A DNA stretch of 64,000 nt from Isochrysis galbana (lineage: Eukaryota > Haptophyta > Isochrysidales > Isochrysidaceae). Position 1 is the first letter of the stretch. Each line of letters begins with the position of its first letter. Positions 1 through 11,082 of this stretch are shown here, in pieces. Under the pieces are notes generated by a model. It was not told where the DNA came from. It was given only the letters and a program-made list of their open reading frames with translations, and ran no database searches. The position numbers and the translations under genes were made by a program. The stretch lies in contig CM030937.1 in the NCBI GenBank assembly GCA_018136815.1, positions 4,028,226-4,092,225 on the forward strand, read 5' to 3'.

Positions 1-323
1 TAAAAAGTCGTAGATAGCAGCTAACGCTGACCTCGCCCTAGTGCCATCGTCCGCCCTGCTCTCTGTCTCCGTAGGGTGCCACGAATACGAAATACGACTC
101 TTTATTGCCCAGATGATAGGTGGAATCAGAAGGAGGCGATCGCCACTCCGCCCACCAGCGTATGCGAGAAGACCTTCGGGCTATCACTATGGTGTGTGCC
201 TCCAGAATACGTTTGTGCCTAGCGTCGGATCCCCCTCTTTTCCTCCTCCTTGAACGGCGGCCATGCGTCACCGAATTAGGTGCGTAGGGAAGATCGGGTT
301 CCCGGATAAGCTCGCTTACGTAC
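1..323. other. No gene recognised
   Basis: Left edge of the window and 3' flank of the minus-strand gene that ends at 324. Short open frames on both strands show no recognisable motif. Confidence 0.5.
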
Positions 324-1346
324 TCAAAGGCGCCCGGGGCGCTTCTGCGGCGGTGGGGCGTCGGGCACCGCCTGGGTAAGCTCGCCTAGTGCAAGCCCGC
401 CAAAGAGAAAGACCTTAGCGAACCAAAAATTGATCGGCTGCTGCTTCTTGGTGGCGATACCGCGTGCAAAGACGGCGCACACGGCGTTGACCATATAAGT
501 TATGATCAGACCCTGATGAATGAGATCGCGATACTCATCGGGGACCTGCGCAGGACGGCCGAAGGTGAGTGGCAGTCAGCGTCATAACTAGGTCCAATGC
601 TTCCGACGCTAGGGATAGGCGGTGTGGGGGAAGAAGGAGTCTCGCACCTCGGTGAGCGGAAACCCGGGGTAGGAAATCGAGCTGGACAAAAGCAATACTC
701 CCAACAGGAGCATATGGCCGCTCTGGAGATACGGGAGCAGGTAGGCACCTGCCTTGTTAGGCAGCCCACGCCCGATGAGCCGTGCAGTTGCGTCGTACGG
801 ATCCTCGTTTGGTGGCCTCTCATCAATAGTGTCGAAGGAGAGCAGTTCCATCAGGCGTTCCGCTGCAGTTTCACCACGATAAGGTGCCGACGGCGCAGTG
901 CCGCCCGTCGCAGCGGCCGAGATCGGCGTCACCCCGCGTGCCGCTGCAGCATCTGCGTCGCGCCGGCGGAAGTCATCGAATGACGGGAGTGGCACCGCTG
1001 GCGTGTCCTCCACGAGGGGGGCGGACGACTCGAACTCGACGGGACTATACGGTGTTGGAGATGGTGATGGAAGTGACATGACTTCCGGCGGCGGTGGCGT
1101 AGTGGCCGCTGCCCCCGTCGGCGTGTCTGCAGACGACTGGCTCATGGAGCGCTTCGCCTTCCTCCGCGCCCGCCGTTCGGCACGCCGCGCCTCCGAGTCG
1201 CTGTTCGCGGCCATGGTGCAGAGGCGTGCGCGAAAGAGCGGTTCACTCGCACGAGCGAACGCCGCGCCGGGCGCGAGAGCCGCCGCCGGCGCCGCGAGCA
1301 GCAGGCTGGCGGCGAGGGCAGCGCAAGAAACCATGAGGCAGAGCAA
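324..1346 (-). CDS. Plastid-type membrane protein of unknown function (2 exons)
   Basis: The gene reads as exons 1346-648 and 545-324, about 306 residues. The donor follows a GAG codon as GTGCGA and the acceptor is CTGCGCAG; both are in phase and the intron is 102 bases. Residues 1-25 form a hydrophobic secretory signal ending in alanines followed by LAP, the arrangement expected of precursors entering a secondary plastid. A low-complexity Ser/Pro/Ala stretch (about 45-150) leads to a C-terminal domain with three hydrophobic segments: one around PYLQSGHMLLLGVLLL, one after the junction PGFPLTEVPDEYRDLI, and one near FWFAKVFLFGGLALGE. The splice joins PLTE to VPDEYR smoothly, which supports the model. 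I do not recognise the family. Thylakoid or envelope membrane location is an inference. An in-frame methionine four codons downstream is an alternative start. Confidence 0.7.
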
Positions 1347-2748
1347 CGAGCGAGCGAGCAGCGAGCGCGAGCTCGTCCTCTCTCCAAAGATTACTCTATG
1401 CGATTATTGGGATATAGGAATATAGAATAGTAGTATAAAGTACTAGTACTTGCTAAGAATATACTGCCAAAGGTTCTCTGACTCAGCTGCCCACCCGAGG
1501 TCGACGGACGCCGCGTTGGCTCCGCGGTCTACGGGCTTTCCTTGACTTCCATGTCAAGTATTGCCAAGACCTTGGAATGCGCCTTGGCTGCGCGAGCTCC
1601 GCGTGCCAGGAGCCAGGAGCGCTTTCGTCGCGCCGTCTCGCATCATTGGCAGTATGGGTTTATTCCCAATACCGCCTGCCGCCTGCCAAGCCCACCACCC
1701 AGCGGCAGAAGATGATTTCTGCTTTGGGTGGTGGGTTCCCGGCAGATGCGTTGTGAGGCACTCTGGCAAGATCTTGGGCTTTTCTGCTCCTGCTCGCCGC
1801 GGCGTAGAGAGCCACGACGTGGCTCGTCCTGAGGCCGGAGATCATAATAATAATAAACCCATCCGGAGACCATAAACAGCTACATTGTCATTGCCAACGT
1901 TGTATTGTTGTATTTGTCAATGCGATTGTTAATTGTCTACGAACAAGTAATGGCACTAACATCGGACGGTCAAACAGTAATTTATAACTACTAAAAACTT
2001 ACTACTATTACTATATTCTTACCGCACATGCGTTCATGGACCCACTACCACTACCCACGTACTACTCTAAAAAGGACTTCTTAATATCCTCACCACACGC
2101 GCGGCATTGCGCATTGCACAAACTTTTTCGCAGCCACGCCCGTGTCCCGCGTCCCTTCCCACTCCTTCCACCCGCCTCACGGCTCGTCCCCTCGTGCACT
2201 ACGTAGGGGCCCGGTGAACGGGAACGGGGCTTTCAGTTTCAGTGGCAGGCGGCGTGTCACGTGTCCCGGTCCCCGGTGGTCCTCTTCCCCCTCCTGCGCC
2301 AACGGGCTACCGGTTTTCAGTGCGTCTGTTTTCGCGAAGGCCTTCTTTTGTTGTTAGTTCTCGGTTTAGGTTATAAAGATAAAGATAAGGAATGAAGATG
2401 AAGGGGGTAGCGTAAAGGTAAAGGGAGTGAGAGTGTGGGGTATAGGTGCATAGGCGATGGCGTATGATAGCTTCGTGAGTGCGATGGGTCCTAAGAAGCA
2501 AGCAGAAGTAGTCTGAATCTTCAAAGGTTTTTGTCAGTGCTGAATTTCTCAATTCGCAACAAACCCTATCCAACGATTAAGATTATAAAAATGTTCGGCG
2601 AGGAGACGCACATAAAAGTTTGTCGAACGCAAAGGCACATCTCCGTCATTCAAAACCACGATGTTACCCTATGCCCTGCATCACCAAGTGTTGAGCAATC
2701 CGCTCTAGCCCAAGCAGACCTCCGACACGCATAAGCGCAGCGGTAGAA
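1347..2748. other. Gene-poor stretch with a hairpin and a dispersed repeat
   Basis: No convincing gene. It holds a hairpin at 1691-1735, an AT-richer stretch at about 1850-2080, and repeat H at about 2395-2540, which resembles 7385-7535. The last 200 bases are the 3' flank of the antenna gene. Confidence 0.5.
1691..1735. repeat. Long hairpin
   Basis: CCCACCACCC at 1691-1700 pairs perfectly with GGGTGGTGGG at 1726-1735. The stem continues imperfectly through GGCAGAA/TTCTGC around a short loop. Role unknown; it could be a terminator-like or transposon-derived structure. Confidence 0.6.
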
Positions 2749-3933
2749 CTAGAAGTCGCCGAAAGGAAGGACAAAGCCGGTTCCAGTGAGCGCCGGAGCA
2801 CCATTCAGGAGCGGCACTGAGCCTGGGATCGACATCGCCGAAATGATGGAAGCCATGCCAATCATGGCCAGCCGGCCATTCTTGAGCTCAGAAACACGCT
2901 TCGTGGCCTTCTGCTCCTCGGTTAGTTTGTCGGTGAAGCCCGGGGTGTCCCAGAACTTCTTCTGCAAGGCGCACAAGGCAGGTGGAAATGTGAGAGAACA
3001 CATTGAGATGGGCTAGCTGCAGTGCGGTAGCAGCGGTTGGCTCTCGCTCTTCCTCTCACCAGGAACTTAAGGTTTCCGGGTGTTCCGCCCTTGGTGTAGT
3101 GGCCAGCCGGATCAAGGCACTCCGAGGCATGCTCGAGACCAGCAATGGTAAAGAGAATCTGCATCTTCCCGAGGAGGGGGATGAGGTTCCAGGCCTCGAA
3201 CGGACCCACGCCCGCCAGCTGCTCGAAGGTCACGCCCGCAGACGGGGAGAGGTATCCGGGGAAGTGAACGTGGTTGATATGGAACTGAAAGCCAACAATG
3301 GCAGCCTGCGCAAAATTCGAAGAGATGTGCGTCTGTGAGTCCCAGGCACGAGAACTCAACACAGAGATACCCCGCAACACCCCTAAGTGAGAAGGGAGTT
3401 CAGCGATACTCCTGATTCACTTACCATGGCAACCCGTCCATGCTTCAGCTCCGCATGCCGGAAGAAAGCAAGAGTCTCCTCGCCACCGAGCGACGCAAGG
3501 CCAAGGGGGTCGAAGACCTTGCCGGCAGTCTCAGGGCCAGCCGCACCCTCCCTGAAGAGATCAGACAAGGGTGCGCAGGGGCTCAGATATGTGCCAGTTA
3601 CCGGACGTTCGAGCGGACGGTGGATACCGGTAAGACGCATCGCAGACTGATGGTGAATCACTGACTCTGGTAGCACTTGACATATCGCCGCCGTAAATGC
3701 AAGCTATGCAGTTTACCCAAACGATCCCAGAGCACAGCGCTGCACTGCTGAGTGTGCTAGCGAGCAAATGTTTGCCATAAGGCGGGCGCGGACGGGTCGC
3801 GTGTGCGTCGGGATGAGCGTGTAACGCACATGGTCTCCACGCCCATGCGCACGCTGGTGCTGCTGCGCATGGCCTGCGAGAGGGGCGCCATCGGCGCATT
3901 GAAGGAGAGAGGGGCGAGGGCGAGCGACAGCAT
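2749..3933 (-). CDS. Fucoxanthin-chlorophyll a/c-binding light-harvesting protein
   Basis: Four exons, 3933-3830, 3551-3425, 3305-3060 and 2961-2749, splice in phase to 229 residues, a normal FCP length. The N-terminus (MLSLALAPLSFNAP...) is a plastid-targeting presequence ending near RMGVETM. The mature protein has the first LHC helix motif ELKHGRVAM continuing across an intron into AAIVGF, the FPGYLSP loop, a second hydrophobic helix ending GLEHASE, and the third helix motif ELKNGRLAMIGM. The paired E...NGR/HGR motifs are the chlorophyll-binding residues of the LHC family. Exon 1 splits its last methionine codon (AT|G) at a GTGCGT donor. It is a thylakoid antenna protein that passes energy to the photosystems. 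The subclass (Lhcf, Lhcr or Lhcx) cannot be settled by eye. Confidence 0.93.
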
Positions 3934-4265
3934 GTGGTCGGTGGTCGGGTCAATTAGGAGCGAATCTTGGGCACCGGAGGCGTAGTGACAGGGCGAATTT
4001 TGTTTTTGATGGCGGGAAAGACCCCCGCCTACGGTCAAATATTCCCCACCAGCGATACGCGGGGGGGGGGGGGAGGGGGGATCGCCGATGGCCGAATCGC
4101 CGAATCGCTTGCTGCTTGCTGCTTACTGTCCCTTCCTTTAAGCCGGTCTAATCTTGATATCTCTTAAGCGGCGGCAGGAAGCACCTTTGAAGGTGCTTCG
4201 CGACAGTGGACAGGTGAGTGCTCTGAGCTCCATATATAACAGTAAAGGGAAATGGATGTTCCGTC
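3934..4265. other. Upstream flank of the antenna gene
   Basis: Presumed promoter region with a G-run near 4062-4079. No TATA box is evident close to the start and no other gene is seen. Confidence 0.4.
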
Positions 4266-4500
4266 TAGGGCGGTCAAACAGGTCTTTTAAAATCTAAGGG
4301 TGAACATTCATCAAATCAAGATTGAGGGTTTTTCACGAGATCTTAGGGTATGCTACTGGTAATGGGTATACTAGGCAGAATCTAATGACTACTGAGAAAT
4401 ATGCACATTTTCGACGCCATTTTAACAGACGCGCTCGTGCGAAATCGACGTCGACCACGAAAGAGCACCAAAGGTCGCACTATGCGACGAGCGCCTGCGT
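4266..4500 (+). repeat. Repeat G, copy 1 (mariner-like terminus)
   Basis: It begins TAGGGCGGTCAAACA. It is inverted relative to 61770-61999, with near-colinear matches through the segments around 4320-4440 and on to GCGCTCGTGCGAAAT. The same terminus recurs near 25022 and 47157, each time preceded by TA, as expected for a Tc1/mariner-type element that duplicates TA. No transposase is visible, so the copies would be non-autonomous. Confidence 0.6.
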
Positions 4501-4559
4501 TCCTCGGGCACGGTTACCCCCAGGCATGCTGTCGCATCTCCAGAGTATTTTATATGTAG

Positions 4560-5020
4560 GCAGAAATATCAACATATCGTAAAACATATTTAGGGGGCCC
4601 GCTCGCGAAAAACATATTTCGACATATCTCCTCCGAGATCTACATATTTGGCGACATATTTGGGGGGTTGTGCAGGCCGCCACATGGAAAAGCGAGAGTT
4701 CCACACATAGTTATAGTTACTATATTTGTGGGGCGGCCGCGTTCCCGCGCGCGCGTAACTATATTTTTGGCGGTTAATGCCGTTGTCACCAGTGGCCAGT
4801 GGTTCAAGGGCACGATCTCTGCGTAGAGCTGCTTAACGTTAAGCGTTGAACACTGTTCAGATTATGAACAAGAACAACACTTAGCAACAAGCCTCTGAGC
4901 CGAACAAGAACAAGAACAACAACGAGCACTTGAACAAGAACAAAAAGAACACGAAGCGGCGACTGAACACTATGAATAGTGTTGAACACAATTGCCATTG
5001 TGGAGTGTCTAGCTAGCAAT
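4560..5020. repeat. CATATTT-rich and GAACA-rich segments
   Basis: About 4565-4740 repeats CATATTT/ATATTTG blocks. About 4850-4990 is filled with variants of GAACAAGAACA and closes with an inverted GAACACT/AGTGTTGAAC pair. A second GAACA-rich block lies at 6160-6270. No gene is seen. Confidence 0.5.
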
Positions 5021-5227
5021 GTGCGCGCACACCGTAGGCTTCGGCTTCGCCTGCGGCTGGCCTCTCATTATGTTAAAAAGTGGTCCTCTCTCTCTCGCTA
5101 TAGGTGTAGCTTATGATTATGATGCAGATAGAGAGCCCTTATTACACCGCCATGTCGTCGGCGGTCGCCTCTCTCGCGCGTCACCTCTCTACAAAAAGAG
5201 AATGTGAATGTTCACTCCTTTACGGAC

Positions 5228-5868
5228 AAAAAATTCCGTCCTAGAAACTAGGACCACGTCCTAGAAAATTCTTGGATTTCTAGGACTCTGCCGATCATGC
5301 CTCCATTGTAGCCCATGGTGAGCTTATGAGACATCCCATCACCTGGAGCAAACCATCTCCACAACCCATTCAACCTTAGCTCTCCCCATGACCAACTCTG
5401 CGGAGCTTGTCTTTGCTTACTTTTGCTACCACATTCAGCATGCGACGCTGCACTCGGGCGTCCGCTCGCACCAGAGGAGTTATATTTTAGACCTTTTGGA
5501 GCAGTAGGCTAGCGGATTGGACACTTAGATGACAAAACCAAGCTTGGTGGTCACTGAAGGTCTCAAAGAGGGCAGTCAAAGCAACATTTCATCTCCTGGG
5601 GACCATGGGTAGAAGAGCTCCCCATTGGGTGGTATCAGCCATTTCTCCCGTTTCTAGGACAAGCAGCAATTCCGACCAGGTGACCCGCACACGCGTCACA
5701 AAACTTGGTGTTGCTGAGGGAATGGTGCCTAGGTACACTTGGAACATTTAATGAGGACATGCATGTGGTAACTCAATAGCCAAGGTTTGGGACAAAATAA
5801 CATGGTATGCTCATGTTCTCACCTAGCAAAGTCCGTCCTAGTTTCTAGGACTGGTCCTAGAAAGCTGG
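5228..5868. mobile_element. MITE-like segment with palindromic ends
   Basis: Both ends carry the palindrome GTCCTAGAAACTAGGAC or its inverse (5234-5250 and about 5831-5848), each followed or preceded by a second TCCTAGAAA block. The 550-base interior has no open frame that I recognise. This looks like a small non-autonomous DNA element; the class is unknown. Confidence 0.45.
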
Positions 5869-5976
5869 GTACCTTTATCCGTTTACTGAAAATGAAAATG
5901 TTCACACACCTTTTCGACTATTAGAACTCCCCTCTAACCTCTATCTAACCTACTTTTTCGGGTGCTTCTTGGGTTG

Positions 5977-6054
5977 CCCCTAACCCTAACCCTCTCCCTC
6001 TCCCAAACCCTAACCCTAATTACTTAGGGGTGGTTAGTTAGGGTTAGGGTTAGG
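5977..6054. repeat. Inverted interstitial telomeric repeats
   Basis: CCCTAA units (5977-6019, interrupted by CCCTCT variants) are followed by TTAGGG units (6023-6054). The order is C-rich then G-rich on the plus strand. Confidence 0.85.
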
Positions 6055-6281
6055 AGATATGTATATGTATGTAGCATGTAGCATACGCGTACCCGCATAC
6101 GTATATATATACGTGCATACGCCGCCGAGCCGCCAAAGAGCCTCCGCCTGAACAACAGGAACAGGTGAGGAGACCAGTGAACAAGAACAACGTTGAGGAT
6201 TGGCCTTGAACACAAGTGAACATGAACAATGTTTGAGTTTTTAGTCGAACGCTAATTGAACGTTGGGTCCCAAAGTAAACG

Positions 6282-6725
6282 TTAGGCAGCTCTATCTCTG
6301 CGATAGCAAATGGCGCCTGGACTATCACGTACGCCGACAATACCACCCTCGTCATCACCGATGAGAATGAGGCACGCCGGGCTATTGACGTGTGTGCCCT
6401 GCCTCAGTGGAAGCAGCTCGTTGCACAGGTCAGCGGGGCATTCCAATATCTGGAAGACCGCCTCACTGACAATTGTGCGGCCCCGTATGCATGCAAAGAG
6501 CAGCATCGTCGGACCGGCCTCCTCCGCGCATTCGATCCGACGTTTGTTGCAGGTCACGTGGATGCACTCATGTGTGAGAGGCTGGCTGCCTTGCCTCCCT
6601 TCACACATATCCCAAGTGTTGCTCGTAGGCTAAAAGATGAGCTGCCGGACTACATCACGGCATCTCGGAACGTCCACATTGATCACGGCGACGTTCAACA
6701 ATTCACCAAAGATGTTCTCGGTTGA
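6282..6725 (+). pseudogene. hAT-like transposase fragment
   Basis: An open frame of about 147 codons, with no initiator at its 5' end, stops at 6723-6725. The order of blocks (AIDVCALPQWKQLV, LLRAFDPTFV, LKDELPDYITAS, QQFTKDVLG) is reminiscent of the late DUF659/ribonuclease-H-fold part of hAT-family transposases, just before the usual FW...LP dimerisation region, which is missing. The upstream half is absent. A remnant of an earlier portion of a similar protein lies at 26598-26991 on the other strand. Family assignment is from residue pattern only. Confidence 0.45.
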
Positions 6726-8323
6726 AGGGGCGCAACGAAGACTACCGGTAGTCTTAAAGACAACGACTTCACCTTGTCATAACTAGGTCAAATTAGCACC
6801 CTAATCTGTATTTTTTGCGCCCAATCACATGCGCGGGGTGGAAAGTTTCGTCAAGCGCACGCCGTGCGAGTCCCCCCGCGTGACTCCGTGCGTGCGCATG
6901 GAAGTTTCCGCACGCCGTCACCGATGCGCATAACAAGGTTTCGTTGTGCGCATGATGAGGTATAGCCCCCCCCCACTTGCTGACGGTCGACCAAGTGTCG
7001 ACCCTCGAGGGGACACCCCTGTGGGCGCTCTCGCCCGAGGGCGCCGTCCAACTGCTCACCGAGCGTGAGAAGAGCGACTTCCTCATCCTGGGGCGCGGCG
7101 TGCACAGTGGTGCTCAGTTGATACTATTCAGTAAACGGCATGTTTGTGTAGGTGTCGGCCTCAGATGAAAAGCGTTTATGCGCACACACGGCGTCCCCGC
7201 GGGGGAAACATGCACCGCGGGAAAGGCAGAGAAAGTTGTTATCCCCACGCAGTGTTATTTAATTTTAAATAACTGTGGACATTTGATTGCTCAATTCGAC
7301 TGATGTCCCACAATTGACGGAACGACACCTTGCCCCAGCCACCCCCATCCCCCCCGCCTGACCCGTCGTAGTGCACGCGGGCCCACCCCCCTAGGGGGGT
7401 AGCGGGTAGCGGGCGAAGGGGGTGAGAGTGTGAGGTATAGGCGATGGCGAAGGGCAGCACCATGAGTGCGATGGGATCCGGAGCTAGCAGCTAGCGGCAG
7501 AGTACTTGTAGCCTGGACCTTCATGAATGAAGAATATTTTTTGTACGTGTACGTGTACTTGCTCTCATGATGATGATGATGAGTGAAGGGGGGGCGGGAG
7601 GGGGGGGGGGGGGGGCTGGCGCGATATGGCGATTGGCGACGGGGGGGGCGGGCTTGGGACTTGGGAAATGGGAGCCCCCCCGTACTCCCGTACTGTAATT
7701 GGTACCTAGCGAAGTAATACGCGCCGCAGGCGAGGAAAATTTTGAATAATACGTATTCAACGGGGGAGATCTTGAATTCAATGAATACGACTTGTATTAC
7801 CCCCCCCAGTTTGATTATAGTCCAATAAATAACCTTATTGGTACTTAGTACTAGTACTTGTACTTGGTACTCGGTACTTTATACTTTATAGGCGTTGAGT
7901 GTCTAAGTTTCGAATGTACCGGTTTTTCCTTTTTCCCTCCGTCTCGCCGTTGAATACGGTATTTGGGGGCCCTGCGGGTCCCCATTTGTAATACAATAAT
8001 ACGTATTACTCCCCTAGGAATTGGTACTGTATTTGACTGTATTTGGACGAAGGCCAAATACAGACTGTCTTTACCGTACCCGAGTAGGAGTATTTGGAAC
8101 CCCCCTCACTGTATTTCCCATCATCTAGGGCCACGGCTCATCCGCTGTCCGCTGTCCGTCCGCCGTCCGCTGCAAGGAATAGTGAATATGGACTGCCCCC
8201 CCCCCCCCCCCCCCCCCGCGCGCGCCTTCCCCGTCATCAAGCCCAAGAGAGGGGAAGGGAAGGGGCGGGGAAACGCCTCGCCGCGCGCTCTACCGCTTCC
8301 CTCCAGACCATCTTCCGGGCGCG
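6726..8323. other. Repeat mosaic, no gene
   Basis: It contains an inverted-repeat arm at 7268-7345 (partner 11083-11160), repeat H at 7385-7535, a GAT microsatellite near 7567, repeat E at about 7930-8130, and a run of 22 C at 8196-8217 just upstream of the coiled-coil gene. I see no gene. Confidence 0.5.
7268..7345 (+). repeat. Inverted-repeat arm flanking the coiled-coil gene
   Basis: About 70 bases here match the reverse complement of 11083-11160 with only a few differences (shared core GCTCAATTCGACTGATG). The pair encloses the intact reading frame at 8324-10435. Confidence 0.7.
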
Positions 8324-10435
8324 ATGCAGTGCGTCGTGTTGCTCGCCGCAACGCTGCTCTCGCCACTCCGCCCAACCGCGAGGGAGTACACGCGTGCCCT
8401 GCCGCCCACTGCGATCGCCAGGAACGGCAAGAGCGAGGTGCCTCGAGTGAGTGGTGGACGAGCCGAGGGGCTTGGCAGCCTTCAGAGCGGAGCAAATGAG
8501 TTTTTGGTGGATTCCTTCAACCTAGACACCCTCCTCGTGCATCAATCGACTAGTAACGCCTCCACGACCGACGATGAATCCTCTGGCGCAAGCAGCACCA
8601 GGGCTGTGTTGACCAATTCGTCAGACTCTTCATCATCAGCTGAGGTTACAGCAGCTGCTGCTGCTGTTGCAGCTCTTGCGGCCGTAGGCTTCGATGTATG
8701 GGCTCTCAATGGTGAGTTAGGTCTTGTGGGGATGGCCGTCATTGCTGCTGCAGTAGCAGGCACCGCGGATGACGCCTCTCCTTGGGGTTCCGCAGTCCGT
8801 GCCATTGGGGGGGCAGCAAACATGCTTCTTAAACTTGGACTCTCCGCTGGCGATGAAGAGAATGTACTCGAGCCTGAAAGGCCGATGCATTCCACACCGA
8901 CCGAGGGCACCAATGAGTCACTGCGCAACTGGCTAGAGGCCACGCATTTTTCTGATGCTCCGCACCCAGAGAAGATTGATTCCTTCCGGAATGAGGTACT
9001 CGAGAAGGATGTGCGGCAAGCCATCCAGAAGATTGAATCGGCCTGTTTGACCGTAGTGCGCGCGCGCACATCCCGCCTTGCGAGCGAGGCCGCTGCCTTA
9101 CAATCAGAGGTTGCGTCCAAGTCTGCGTCAGCTCTCGCTCTTGAAGCAATGAATAAGCTTGAACGTGCGTTGGAAACGGATGCGGCAGCGGAATTTACAT
9201 TGCTCCGCGCCAGGGAGCACCATTCCGCTCTCAAGCGAAGTGCCGAGGAGGCCATGCAAGCTGAAATCACTGCCGTGGAAGCGGTTGAAGAGGCACAGGC
9301 GATCCTCACGCGACAGCTCATTCAATCGACCAAAGCTGACGATTTAGGTACTTCCTCACCATCCATGCTGGAGTCCATACAAAGTTCTCGCACACTAGCC
9401 GAATCGACATTAGAAGGGCTGGGGCCAGTCCGCGATGCGCTGAGTGGTGTCGAGGCACGCACAGCCAAGGTATTCGCATCTCGCACGCTTGTGGCCAGGT
9501 CGAAGTTCGACTTGAATCGAGCTGCCGATTCTGTCTCGGTAGCGGTTAAGTCAGCTGAAGAGGCCATGCGTGCTCTCGAGGAGGCGTTGAAATGTGAGCG
9601 TCAAGCTCAAGAAAGTGCCGCCGTCGCAGAGGCCACACGTGTAGACGCTACCGCGAAGGCAGTCCGGGCAAGAGAGGAAGAATCGGCTGCTATGGCCGCC
9701 GTTGATGAAGCTCAGTCAGCTCTTTCAAGCCTCCTCCTCGGAGGAGTTCCAATGGCGGAGGGACGCTTGGCACGTACCAGTGAAAATGAACGACTTGACA
9801 CACAAACTACATCGGCGGTTGAGAGCCTAAAAAGCACTCCGATAGATTACACCGCTCAGGATGCTCGCGAAACAATGGCAGAATTGAGGACAGGTGACGA
9901 GCACGTACGTAATCACAAGCCTCCGATTGCATCCTTGACGCCACGTGTTCCACGCGGTGGAAAGCTGGAAAAAACAACGATCGATCCAAATGACAGCCAC
10001 ACGCCAGGTATTGGGCACACCCCGCCCATGATGCCTCGGTCCACAACTTCAAAGCCCAACGCTGCCAGCAGCACTCGCGGTGCACGCCTCAGGATTGCAA
10101 TCTCGAATCTCGGTGCCGATTTCAAGGTACAAAAGCTGCTTGAAATCCTCCCCGAATGCGAGTCGGTTGAGGAACGCGTCGTCTCATACAAGAAGTCGAC
10201 TCGCGCATCTGCAAAAGATTCGGCTGATCGCTCAAGTGTAATCATTGTCTTAGAGCCCGGCGCTACGCTCAGCAGCGGTGCTGTCTCACATCGGATCCGC
10301 GAGGCGTCAGGAGGTACCACTGAAGCACGTGCTAGCATTGTTCTGCAACCATTGATTGCACCTCCCGGAAGTGTTGTCCGCTCCATCAACTACTCGCGCT
10401 CCGAGTCGGCCCCTAAGGCAGTTGTTTTCCGTTGA
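8324..10435 (+). CDS. Secretory/plastid-type coiled-coil protein of unknown function
   Basis: A single uninterrupted frame of 703 residues. Residues 1-19 are a signal peptide (MQCVVLLAATLLSPLRPTA). Residues about 60-105 are Ser/Thr-rich. Residues about 107-175 hold two Ala/Gly-rich hydrophobic stretches around VGFDVWALNGELGLVGMAV that could span or insert in a membrane. Residues about 220-480 are a long alanine-, glutamate- and arginine-rich coiled coil (for example AEEAMQAEITAVEAVEEAQA). The tail of about 200 residues is Ser/Pro/Thr-rich with a small folded-looking segment (RLRIAISNLGADFKVQKL). I do not recognise the family. A signal peptide plus internal hydrophobic segment suits the endomembrane system or a complex plastid. 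It sits between inverted-repeat arms, but its coding character is that of a host gene, not a transposase. Confidence 0.75.
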   Translation: MQCVVLLAATLLSPLRPTAREYTRALPPTAIARNGKSEVPRVSGGRAEGLGSLQSGANEFLVDSFNLDTLLVHQSTSNASTTDDESSGASSTRAVLTNSSDSSSSAEVTAAAAAVAALAAVGFDVWALNGELGLVGMAVIAAAVAGTADDASPWGSAVRAIGGAANMLLKLGLSAGDEENVLEPERPMHSTPTEGTNESLRNWLEATHFSDAPHPEKIDSFRNEVLEKDVRQAIQKIESACLTVVRARTSRLASEAAALQSEVASKSASALALEAMNKLERALETDAAAEFTLLRAREHHSALKRSAEEAMQAEITAVEAVEEAQAILTRQLIQSTKADDLGTSSPSMLESIQSSRTLAESTLEGLGPVRDALSGVEARTAKVFASRTLVARSKFDLNRAADSVSVAVKSAEEAMRALEEALKCERQAQESAAVAEATRVDATAKAVRAREEESAAMAAVDEAQSALSSLLLGGVPMAEGRLARTSENERLDTQTTSAVESLKSTPIDYTAQDARETMAELRTGDEHVRNHKPPIASLTPRVPRGGKLEKTTIDPNDSHTPGIGHTPPMMPRSTTSKPNAASSTRGARLRIAISNLGADFKVQKLLEILPECESVEERVVSYKKSTRASAKDSADRSSVIIVLEPGATLSSGAVSHRIREASGGTTEARASIVLQPLIAPPGSVVRSINYSRSESAPKAVVFR

Positions 10436-10881
10436 CGTCGCCATCGTTGTCGTCTCGTCACGGCCGTGTGCATACTTGAACACGAATGACACTTCCCCGG
10501 CGATCCACTGAGGATTGAGGGAAGTGTTGTGCCCTGTTGTGCCCCAGCAGCAAGTGTGTGATCTTGACCTCATTTCGTCCTTCACTTTGGGACTGCCTAC
10601 TTTGAATTGATCAATGCGATTTCCTAGGGCTCCCATTTGAGACGATGAGCTATGAATGTGCCACATGCGCCACTTTGGCGTCAAGGTGTCGTATGCAACA
10701 CCCCAAGATATCCTGATCTACCCTGGCCCGGAGTTTCCACAGCAACGCGGATTCCTCAACGCGCACCACACGACTCTGTTGTGCGTCGATTGGACATTAG
10801 TGCAGTGTTGTCGCTTTATGCTCCCTTTGCTAGGGTAGTTAATCGTGATATAGACGTGAACAATTGTAATTCAATTGTTTC

Positions 10882-10901
10882 AACCAAGTATAAACTTAGT
10901 T
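10882..10901. repeat. Solo repeat A terminal palindrome
   Basis: AACCAAGTATAAACTTAGTT stands alone here, flanked on both sides by the direct repeat CAATTGTT (10872-10879 and 10902-10909). This is consistent with a target duplication around a minimal or excised element. Confidence 0.6.
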
Positions 10902-11082
10902 CAATTGTTGTGCACATATCGCCGTACTATCTCTTGGCAGGGCCCTCACACGCGCGTGCCGCCAACGACACGGACTCACGACAAGCTCAAGGAGGGGCGC
11001 ATGCATGAATGCATCAAGCGCGCCGCCACCACGCCCGCGCCCATCGCCCCCCCCCCCCCCCGCACGCGAGGCCCGAAGTCGA

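Noticed and set aside
898-1425. Plus-strand 175-codon frame
   Set aside because: Antisense shadow of the spliced plastid-type gene at 324-1346, which has a signal peptide and a consistent splice.
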